Assembly: GCA_047921455.1 (NCBI GenBank)
Contig: JBLRWC010000021.1
Span: forward strand, 1 to 46,852
Source: XN24 sp047921455
GTDB taxonomy: Bacteria > Pseudomonadota > Gammaproteobacteria > Steroidobacterales > XN24
Reading direction: 5' to 3'
Length of the DNA: 46,852 nucleotides
Below, in pieces: positions 41,129 through 46,852 of this stretch. Both the position numbers and the translations under genes were made by a program. The notes beneath the pieces are model-generated. The model made no database searches. It was not told the DNA's origin and was given only the letters and a program-made list of their open reading frames with translations. Numbering within the stretch: position 1 is the first letter of the stretch; every line of letters starts with the position of its first letter.

Positions 41129-41873
41129 GTGCTCCGATTCCCTGCAGTACCCCGTAACCCATGAGAAGGTATGACCAGACAAAAAGCGTTTCTTCTGCAA
41201 AAACCAGCACCCAGCCAAGCATTTGCAGAAAGGAATCGCCCGGCGCCGGCATGAGTTGCTGGGCCAGCCAGAGCCGCAGGCCGTCCAGTCCCGCCCTGGC
41301 TTCCAGCAAGCCCTGCCACGGGGCGCTGCGGGCCTGCTCCTGGTCGATCATATGCCAGACGGCCCGTTCCAGGCTCACGTCGGCGAAGGCCGGATACGCC
41401 TGGTGGAGCGCCAGGAGCACGAAACCAGCCACCAGGGCCGCGCCGGTCACGAGCGCCGCTACGCGCCAGCTCAACACGGCCATATGGTGCGGGCTGGCGT
41501 GCCGGGCCAGGGGCCGCCACAGGCTGGCGCGCAGCAGCACGATCGCAGGGACGGCAGCCAGCAAGGCCAGCCACTGCCACGGACCCTCGATACGCGCCAA
41601 CGAAGTCATCAACACCAGCGCCAGGATCCCGCCGACCGCCAGCGATCCGAGCGCCATGAATACCCCGCCGCGCAACCAGCTTTGCAACGGGCTGGCCGCG
41701 GCGAAATACACGGCGAGGAAAGCACCCCGCCTGACTCGGGCCTGGCGAAACAGGGCGGCGGCAATCAGGCACGCAAACACGCCCCAGAGCGCCGCCAGCG
41801 CGGCGCTCGGCAAGACGCGCGCGTAGACATGGAAAGCCCAGGCCAACGCGAGCGCACCCAGCAACCCGAGCAT
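41109..41873 (-). CDS. Polytopic membrane protein of unknown function
   Basis: I do not recognise this 254-residue protein. It has about six hydrophobic segments (for example LGLLGALALAWAFHVYARVL, AALAALWGVFACLIAAALF, VFMALGSLAVGGILALVLMTSL, WQWLALLAAVPAIVLLRASLW). An extramembrane segment lies near residues 175-220 (VSLERAVWHMIDQEQARSAP), followed by a final hydrophobic helix. Its 3' end overlaps the preceding membrane-protein gene by 20 bases. Frame is open a little further upstream (INIRGALRD), so the true start may lie earlier than ATG 41873, but no standard start codon is seen there. Confidence 0.75.
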   Translation of the reverse strand: MLGLLGALALAWAFHVYARVLPSAALAALWGVFACLIAAALFRQARVRRGAFLAVYFAAASPLQSWLRGGVFMALGSLAVGGILALVLMTSLARIEGPWQWLALLAAVPAIVLLRASLWRPLARHASPHHMAVLSWRVAALVTGAALVAGFVLLALHQAYPAFADVSLERAVWHMIDQEQARSAPWQGLLEARAGLDGLRLWLAQQLMPAPGDSFLQMLGWVLVFAEETLFVWSYLLMGYGVLQGIGAHDRAWY

Positions 41874-41941
41874 GTCGCGCAGTGCCCCGCGGATGTTAAT
41901 GCGCCGCTCCCGGGTACCGGCATCGCGGCTGGTTAGCGAGG

Positions 41942-42280
41942 CTAACTCTCATCGCCCGGCGGTGGATTGCGCAGGGCGCGCACCAGTTCGAGAAACTGGA
42001 TGCTCGGGGTGCGCCCGGCCAGCCAGCGGACAGCCGCACGGCCATCCTCGCTGCGCCGATAGGCTTCCCAATCCTCGGCACGCGCCCACTGGAAAAATTC
42101 GACGACTTTTGTAGCATCCTCCGTCAGGTACACCAGCGCCGACAGAAAACCGGGATGGAACCGCGTGCGGGTTTCAATGAAGTCCGCCAGCTGCTCGGCC
42201 AATGCTTCGCTCTCTCGCGGCTTGCATTCGAACACCAGCAATACCGTGAACGCCCCCTCGTGGATCGGCAAAGCCTTCAT
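41942..42280 (-). CDS. Antibiotic-biosynthesis-monooxygenase (ABM) domain protein
   Basis: The 112-residue protein has the ferredoxin-like ABM fold pattern: FTVLLVFECKPRESEALAEQL, a central GFLSALVYLTEDATKVVEFFQWARAEDWEAYR, and a final hydrophobic strand. Many such small proteins degrade or guard quinones and haem; the role here is unknown. The start ATG 42280 has AAAGGAGG 5 bases upstream. The frame opens further upstream, but without family likeness. Confidence 0.85.
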   Translation of the reverse strand: MKALPIHEGAFTVLLVFECKPRESEALAEQLADFIETRTRFHPGFLSALVYLTEDATKVVEFFQWARAEDWEAYRRSEDGRAAVRWLAGRTPSIQFLELVRALRNPPPGDES

Positions 42281-42291
42281 TGCAACCTCCT

Positions 42292-43158
42292 TTATTGCAG
42301 ACGGAAACCGATCTGCCCGCCCTGGTAGTCGACGGCCATCACCAGGCCCGGTAGCGCAGCGGGACCGAACACGCCGTCGCGCGCTGCCTGGAGCCGTGCG
42401 CTGTCGGCCGGCGGACACGGTGCAGCGGCAACCTCGATCGCACGACCGGCGATGGTCACCATGCCCGAATGCCCGCCGCGATCCAGGCAAATCCCGCCGG
42501 GATGACCGGGCTCGAGCTGCAGCCGCAGCCACTCTGCCGGCCTGTTCGCGGACTCTACCCAGGCCTCGAAATAGGGCACCCGGTCAAGCACGGCAAGACG
42601 CTGAACGGTGTGCATGCCGCCGACATCCAGTCCCCCGGGCCGATACAGCGACAACCGCCGGGCGTCGGTGTCGAGCTCGATCGTGAAGCGCCGCAGCAGG
42701 TCATAGCCGAGCACGCCCGCGGCGCCGCCCCGCGGCCGCCCATGCGGCCAGTCGCCGGGCTCGACCAGCAACAGGCTCTGGTTACTCATTCCCAACGCGC
42801 CCAGCGTGAGCCGGCGTTGCCTGATTTCCTGCCCGCGGGCGATACCGGGCAGCAGGTCCCCATGCAGCCTGAGCGCGCCGGTCCCGCCGGGACCGAAGCC
42901 CGCGGCGCGCGCACCGGTCAGGGCGATGGCCCCGGCTGATGCCTGCAACAGAAACGGCACCGGTGCGTTGTCATCGACCGATACCGGTAGCCACGGACGG
43001 CCGTCCGGGGAAATCTCGAGGTCGAGTTCGACCGAGGCCGCCCCGGCCGGCCACTCCACCGGCGTGCCCGTGTTTGCATAAGCAAAGCGCAGCGTATCGA
43101 CCCGGCCGCAGCCGGCCGCCAGCAGCACCAGCAATACCAGGGCGACACGCGTGCTCAG
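42292..43158 (-). CDS. Aspartyl-protease-fold lipoprotein lacking the catalytic Asp
   Basis: The chain matches the retropepsin-like family in layout: a first strand block (WLPVSVDDNAPVPFLLQASAGAIAL), the GVLGYDLLRRFTIELD block and a second lobe (WLRLQLEPGHPGGICL). The catalytic Asp-Thr-Gly is replaced by Q-A-S in the first lobe and by E-P-G-H in the second, so proteolysis is unlikely. The lipobox LLAAGC makes it a lipoprotein. Start is uncertain: TTG at 43134 leaves only 8 residues before the Cys. A CTG at 43158 (STRVALVLLVLLAAGC follows) gives a normal lipoprotein signal with an Arg, and it overlaps the GNAT stop as CTGA. I chose 43158; an automatic caller would report 43134. Confidence 0.8.
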   Translation of the reverse strand: MSTRVALVLLVLLAAGCGRVDTLRFAYANTGTPVEWPAGAASVELDLEISPDGRPWLPVSVDDNAPVPFLLQASAGAIALTGARAAGFGPGGTGALRLHGDLLPGIARGQEIRQRRLTLGALGMSNQSLLLVEPGDWPHGRPRGGAAGVLGYDLLRRFTIELDTDARRLSLYRPGGLDVGGMHTVQRLAVLDRVPYFEAWVESANRPAEWLRLQLEPGHPGGICLDRGGHSGMVTIAGRAIEVAAAPCPPADSARLQAARDGVFGPAALPGLVMAVDYQGGQIGFRLQ

Positions 43159-43706
43159 AAGGGGATCCGCTCGTCGTGAATAGGGAACACCACCCGCACG
43201 CTGTCGGGTTCGCGGCTGCGCTTCAACTCATAGCCCGAGTGGTCGAACACCTCCAGCATCTTGGTGTTGGAAGGCAGCATTTCCGCCTCGAACAGCGTGA
43301 TGCCGTTGTCGCGTGCGATCCTGATCAGGTGCTTGAGCAACTGGGTTGCGACGCCGCGCCCCTGGAAGTCATCCCGCACCAGGAACGCCACCTCGGCGCG
43401 CCGCGGCTCAACCTGCGGCTGGATCTCGATATACCGGCCGACGGCGATGATGCCTTCCTCGTCGGGCGCCTCGGCCGCCAGGGCCGCATGGTGATAGAAA
43501 TCCAGCCGCGTGTAATAGTCCAGCTCGACGTCGGACAGGGTGTTCTTGGTCTCAAAGTAGCGAAAGTAGCGCGACTGCTGGCTGGAGCGTGTAAACAGGT
43601 CCAGCAGGGCCTTACGATCCCATTCGCGCAGCGCCCGCACGAAAAAGGGCGTGCTATCGATAAGGTAACCCAGCGCGCGATATTCGCTGTGCTGCGGAAG
43701 ATTCAT
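43155..43706 (-). CDS. GNAT-family N-acetyltransferase
   Basis: The 183-residue enzyme shows the GNAT acetyl-CoA loop (FQGRGVATQLLKHLI) and an N-terminal block typical of the Pat-like lysine-acetyltransferase group (FFVRALREWDRKALLDLFTRSSQQSRYFRYF). It therefore probably acetylates a protein or small amine in the cytoplasm. ATG 43706 has GAGG upstream. A longer frame from 43781 would be Arg-rich shadow sequence overlapping the 5'-nucleotidase gene. The gene overlaps the next one by CTGA. Confidence 0.88.
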   Translation of the reverse strand: MNLPQHSEYRALGYLIDSTPFFVRALREWDRKALLDLFTRSSQQSRYFRYFETKNTLSDVELDYYTRLDFYHHAALAAEAPDEEGIIAVGRYIEIQPQVEPRRAEVAFLVRDDFQGRGVATQLLKHLIRIARDNGITLFEAEMLPSNTKMLEVFDHSGYELKRSREPDSVRVVFPIHDERIPF

Positions 43707-43717
43707 CGCATTACCTC

Positions 43718-44620
43718 TCAACTGCTCCCGGCAGCGCCGGGCACCCGGCCGGTCGGCACGCGCGGCGCGGCTCGCTCGCAATGCGCCGCCTGGTCATCAA
43801 AAAAGATATGCGGCCGAAAAGCCGCGAGGATTTCCGTCTTGGGTACCCCGCCGAGAAAGAAAGCCTCATCCACTACGATACCCCAGGCCAGCAATGTGCG
43901 GATGACCCGCTCATGCGCGGGGCCGCCGCGAGCGGTCACGAGGGCCGTACGAATTGGCGTAATGCCGTCCTTGGCCGCCGCCTGCTGCAATGCCGATAGC
44001 TTATGCAGCAGGCGCGCAAAAGGACCCTCTGCGAGCGGCTCGCGCGCGCGTTCCTGCTCATGCTGCGCGAAGGCCTCCAGGCCCTCCGCCTGGAAAATAC
44101 GCTCTGATTCGTCCGAAAACAGAATTGCGTCGCCATCGAACGCGATCCGGATTTCAGCGGCCGCGTCGAGCGGATCGTCGGGGCTGTCGTACAACAGCGC
44201 CGCGGCCACGCCGCCGTCCAGCGCCCGGCAAACATCGTCTTCGTAGCCCGACAGGAACAGGTCGACATTGAAAGCGCGCAGGTACGGCGCCAGCGGCGCG
44301 CCGCCGGACAGTGCCGCGCGCGTTATGTCGAGGCCGTAGTGGCGAATGGAGTTAAAGATGCGCAAGCTGGTCTCGGTGGAATTGCGCGACATGACGACCA
44401 CTTCGGCGCGGCGCGGCGCGGCGGGGCTGTTCAGCGCCAGCACGGCCCGCGCCAGCGGAAAGCCCGTGCCGGGCGCCAGGATCTCGTCCTCGCGCTCAAG
44501 CTGTTCGGCGCGGTAAGCGTCCAGGCCGCCGGACAAGAACAGGGCGTCTTCCCGGCGCAAATCGAACAGCGCGCGGGACGAAATACCGATGACCAGGCAG
44601 TTGGACAAGTCATTCGCCAA
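43718..44620 (-). CDS. 5'-nucleotidase (PF06189-type, cN-I-like)
   Basis: The 300-residue protein fits the cytosolic 5'-nucleotidase family known from bacteria as PF06189 and from animals as cN-I, which removes the 5' phosphate of nucleoside monophosphates. Family blocks are LVIGISSRALFDLR at the start, VVVMSRNSTETSLRIFNSIRHYGLDITRA (split), FLSGYEDDV, FDGDAILFSDESE and FFDDQAAHC. HAD-like Asp residues are present. The start is TTG at 44620, supported by GGAGGT 7 bases upstream. Only a weak -10 (CATAAT) is seen in the 60 bases upstream on this strand. Confidence 0.88.
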   Translation of the reverse strand: MANDLSNCLVIGISSRALFDLRREDALFLSGGLDAYRAEQLEREDEILAPGTGFPLARAVLALNSPAAPRRAEVVVMSRNSTETSLRIFNSIRHYGLDITRAALSGGAPLAPYLRAFNVDLFLSGYEDDVCRALDGGVAAALLYDSPDDPLDAAAEIRIAFDGDAILFSDESERIFQAEGLEAFAQHEQERAREPLAEGPFARLLHKLSALQQAAAKDGITPIRTALVTARGGPAHERVIRTLLAWGIVVDEAFFLGGVPKTEILAAFRPHIFFDDQAAHCERAAPRVPTGRVPGAAGSS

Positions 44621-44683
44621 GCGGGTACCTCCAGCGCCTATTATGACTCAAGCCGCCGCAGCCTATCAGTTTGCGCCTAAGCA

Positions 44684-44708
44684 AAGGCCGGGCGCATGGC
44701 CCGGCCTT
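44684..44708 (-). terminator. Terminator of the alpha ribosomal operon
   Basis: AAGGCCGGGC (44684-44693) and GCCCGGCCTT (44699-44708) form a perfect 10-bp GC-rich stem with a 5-base loop, 29 bases beyond the rplQ stop. Read on the minus strand it ends in a short T-run (TTTGCTT). This is a good rho-independent terminator by position and shape, though its T-run is short. Confidence 0.75.
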
Positions 44709-44736
44709 AAACAAGCTCCGCGCGGCCTCGCCGGCC

Positions 44737-45111
44737 TTATTCCGCGGCTTTCTCCGGCTGATCCACCAGTTGCACCAAAGCCATGGGCGCATTGTCGCCA
44801 GCCCGATTACCAATCTTGAGGATCCTCAGGTAGCCGCCCGGGCGCGCGCGGTAACGCGGGCCCAGTTCGCCGAACAGCTTGCCGACGACCGCCTTGTCGC
44901 GCAGCCGGTCGAAGGCACGGCGGCGCTGGGCCACGCCGTCTTCCTTGGCCAGCGTGATCAGCGGCTCAACGACGCGGCGCAGCTCCTTCGCCTTGGGCAG
45001 CGTGGTGCGAATCGTCTCGTGCAAGACGAGCGACGACGCCATGTTGCGATACATGGCGGTACGGTGGGGGCTCTTGCGGCCTAGCTGCCGCCCTGCTTTG
45101 CGATGACGCAT
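44737..45111 (-). CDS. rplQ: 50S ribosomal protein L17
   Basis: The 124-residue ribosomal protein bL17 starts MRHRKAGRQLGRKSPHRTAMYRNM. It also contains the conserved LVLHETIRTTLPKAKELRRVVEPLITLAK block (split over two helices). Length is close to E. coli L17 (127). It is the last gene of the rpsM-rpsK-rpsD-rpoA-rplQ operon and lies 29 bases after rpoA. Confidence 0.98.
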   Translation of the reverse strand: MRHRKAGRQLGRKSPHRTAMYRNMASSLVLHETIRTTLPKAKELRRVVEPLITLAKEDGVAQRRRAFDRLRDKAVVGKLFGELGPRYRARPGGYLRILKIGNRAGDNAPMALVQLVDQPEKAAE

Positions 45112-45140
45112 GACTCGTTATCCTGTTGGGACGGGCGCGC

Positions 45141-46139
45141 TCAGGCGACCCTTTCGTCGTCGTGCCTGAGATTGGCCGGCGGCCAGCCTTCCAGGCGCAT
45201 GCCGAGTTCCAGGCCGTGATTGTCGAGCACCGCCTTGATCTCGGTCAGTGACTTTTTGCCCAGGTTCGGCGTGCGGAGCAACTCCACTTCCGTCTTCTGG
45301 ACCAGGTCGCCGATGTAATTGATGTTCTCTGCCTTCAGGCAGTTGGCCGAGCGCACCGTCAGTTCGAGCTCGTCCACCGGCTTCAGCAGAATCGGATCGA
45401 TCGCCTTGTCGCCCGGCTCCGGACCCAGGCCTTCGCCCTGCAGGTCCACGAACACCGCGAGCTGATCCTTCAGGATCGCGCCCGCGCGCCGAATCGCTTC
45501 TTCCGAGTCGATGGTGCCGTTGGTCTCGATATCGATGATCAGCTTGTCAAGGTCGGTCCGCTGCTCCACGCGGGCGGCGTCCACCGTATAGGCGACGCGG
45601 CGGACCGGGCTGAACGAAGCGTCCAGCTGCAGCCGGCCGATCGGACCCGTGCTCTCCTCTAAATCCGGCCGTTGCGTCACCGGCTGGTAACCGCGACCGC
45701 GCCGCACCTTGAGGCGCATCGACAGGTTGCCCGCCTTGGTGAGCGTCGCTATCACGAGTTCAGGGTTGACCACCTCGACGTCGTGGCCAGTCTCGATATC
45801 CGCAGCCGTGACGACGCCCGGACCCTTCTTGGAAAGGTTCAGCTCGATTTCGTCGCGGGTATGCATCTTGACCGCCAGCTGCTTGAGGTTGAGAAGGATG
45901 TCGACGACATCTTCCTGCACGCCTTCAATGGTGGTGTACTCGTGGAGCACCCCGTCGATTTCCGCTTCGACCACCGCACAACCTGGCATGGAAGACAGGA
46001 GGATACGCCGGAGCGCATTGCCCAGCGTATGCCCGAATCCACGTTCGAGCGGTTCAATGGTCACACGGGCGTGGGTCCGGCTTTCCGGCTGGACCTTGAC
46101 GACGCGGGGACGCAAAAATTCGTTGACCGATGCCTGCAT
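45141..46139 (-). CDS. rpoA: RNA polymerase alpha subunit
   Basis: The 332-residue RNA polymerase alpha subunit has its amino-terminal assembly domain around residues 1-230 (ARVTIEPLERGFGHTLGNALRRILLSSMPG) and its DNA-binding carboxy-terminal domain near residues 250-320 (LTVRSANCLKAENINYIGDLVQKTEVELLRTPNLGKKSLTEIK, split). Length matches E. coli (329). It lies between rpsD and rplQ. Confidence 0.99.
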   Translation of the reverse strand: MQASVNEFLRPRVVKVQPESRTHARVTIEPLERGFGHTLGNALRRILLSSMPGCAVVEAEIDGVLHEYTTIEGVQEDVVDILLNLKQLAVKMHTRDEIELNLSKKGPGVVTAADIETGHDVEVVNPELVIATLTKAGNLSMRLKVRRGRGYQPVTQRPDLEESTGPIGRLQLDASFSPVRRVAYTVDAARVEQRTDLDKLIIDIETNGTIDSEEAIRRAGAILKDQLAVFVDLQGEGLGPEPGDKAIDPILLKPVDELELTVRSANCLKAENINYIGDLVQKTEVELLRTPNLGKKSLTEIKAVLDNHGLELGMRLEGWPPANLRHDDERVA

Positions 46140-46157
46140 GGGCTTCGTGCCTCTTGA

Positions 46158-46778
46158 TTACTTGGAGTAGAGCTCGACGACCAGGTTCTCGTTGATGTCG
46201 GGCAGAATGTCGTCGCGATCGGGCAGCTGCTTCAGCACGCCGCTCATCTTGGTCTGATCCACTTCGAGCCATTCGGGGAAACCGGCTTCTCCCGCCAGCT
46301 GCAGGGCATTCTGGATGCGCAGCTGTTTCCTGGCCTTTTCGCGGATCGAGACTTCATCGCCGGGGCTCACCTGGAAGGACGGGATGTTCACAACCTGCCC
46401 GTTGACGGTGATGCCCTTGTGGCTGACCAGCTGACGCGCCTCGGCCCGGGTGGCCGCAAAGCCCATCCGGTAGGCGACGTTGTCCAGCCGTCCCTCGAGC
46501 AGCTTCAACAGGTTTTCGCCCGTTGAACCCTTCTGTTGCGCGGCACGCTTGTAGTAGTTATGGAACTGCCGTTCGAGTACACCGTACATCCGGCGCAGCT
46601 TCTGCTTTTCGCGCAGCTGCAAGCCGTAGTCCGACACGCGGGGACGACGCTGTGGGGCGCCGCCGGGCGGCACCTCGAGTTTGCACTTGGACTCAAGCGG
46701 ACGAACGCTGCTCTTGAGGAACAGGTCCGTACCCTCCCGGCGGGAGAGCTTGCACTTCGGTCCGAGGTATCTAGCCAT
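46158..46778 (-). CDS. rpsD: 30S ribosomal protein S4
   Basis: The 206-residue uS4 starts MARYLGPKCKLSRREGTDL and carries the S4 RNA-binding domain (LEGRLDNVAYRMGFAATRAEARQLVSHKGITVNG, split). In E. coli S4 is the translational repressor of this operon. It is followed by rpoA after 18 bases. Confidence 0.99.
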   Translation of the reverse strand: MARYLGPKCKLSRREGTDLFLKSSVRPLESKCKLEVPPGGAPQRRPRVSDYGLQLREKQKLRRMYGVLERQFHNYYKRAAQQKGSTGENLLKLLEGRLDNVAYRMGFAATRAEARQLVSHKGITVNGQVVNIPSFQVSPGDEVSIREKARKQLRIQNALQLAGEAGFPEWLEVDQTKMSGVLKQLPDRDDILPDINENLVVELYSK

Positions 46779-46799
46779 AATGATTCAAGCCTCTGGAAA

Positions 46800-46852
46800 C
46801 TAGACGCGGCGCTTCTTGGGCGGCCGGCAGCCATTGTGGGGAATCGGGGTCA
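46800..46852 (-). CDS. rpsK: 30S ribosomal protein S11, 3' end only
   Basis: The last 17 codons of uS11 run into the window edge. The reading TPIPHNGCRPPKKRRV then TAG is the characteristic S11 C-terminus. It lies 21 bases upstream of rpsD in the alpha operon order. Confidence 0.95.
   Translation of the reverse strand, partial: TPIPHNGCRPPKKRRV

Noticed and set aside
41931..41947. GTTAGC-GAG-GCTAAC inverted repeat over the end of the ABM gene as a terminator
   Set aside because: Six-base stem with a 3-base loop that overlaps the stop codon, and no U-run on either strand.
1..46852. tRNA, rRNA, CRISPR arrays, insertion sequences or phage genes
   Set aside because: I looked in each intergenic space and saw no cloverleaf, repeat-spacer pattern, transposase or integrase; all larger gaps are under 210 bases.

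Overview
This is a GC-rich, gene-dense stretch of a gammaproteobacterial chromosome. It is almost certainly from a draft or metagenome-derived scaffold, because it carries one run of exactly 100 Ns (35766-35865). The lineage call rests on gene order. The window holds holA-nadD-rsfS-rlmH joined directly to maf-rng-yhdP-nitrilase-tldD, then leuS-lptE, then miaB-phoH-ybeY-corC-lnt, a divergent ssb/uvrA pair, and the end of the alpha ribosomal operon (rpsK-rpsD-rpoA-rplQ). The rlmH-maf-rng-yhdP-nit-tldD join points towards the Xanthomonadales/Chromatiales side of the class rather than the enterics. The genus cannot be told from the sequence alone. I see no rRNA, tRNA, CRISPR array, insertion sequence or phage gene.

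Layout. 1-1516 (+): end of purE and purK. 1606-6320 (+): a tight four-gene unit with an ExeA-type ATPase fused to an FHA domain, gamma-glutamyltransferase, an amidoligase-family ligase and a class-I glutamine amidotransferase/gamma-glutamyl hydrolase. 6329-17264 (-): the housekeeping run tldD, nitrilase, yhdP, rng, maf, rlmH, rsfS, nadD, holA, joined mostly by 1-4 base overlaps. 17398-21414 (+): a probable zinc/manganese uptake operon (small His/Cys membrane protein, porin, binding protein, ATPase, permease). 21428-23938: DUF2891 and HIT proteins (-), a LEA-like lipoprotein (+) and a HEACH-motif protein (-). 23935-32714 (-): lptE, leuS, lnt, corC, ybeY, phoH, miaB, ssb. 32922-38502 (+): uvrA (interrupted by the gap), a barnase-like RNase, a barstar-like inhibitor, an NhaC antiporter and a small TRAM-like protein. 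38530-44620 (-): lipase, a 51-residue four-cysteine protein, two membrane proteins of unknown role, an ABM-domain protein, a degenerate aspartyl-protease-fold lipoprotein, a GNAT enzyme and a 5'-nucleotidase. 44684-46852 (-): terminator and alpha operon.

The most interesting parts are four. The first is the gamma-glutamyl cassette: three enzymes that make, transfer or hydrolyse gamma-glutamyl or other amide bonds, co-transcribed with an FHA-ATPase. The second is the exported RNase/inhibitor pair, placed 3 bases after uvrA in a very tight operon. The third is the metal-uptake region, which separates leuS-lptE from holA, genes that are normally neighbours. The fourth is the use of every NTGA start/stop overlap, including two candidate CTG starts in front of lipoprotein signal peptides.

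Functions are inferred from motifs and family memory; no database search was run.
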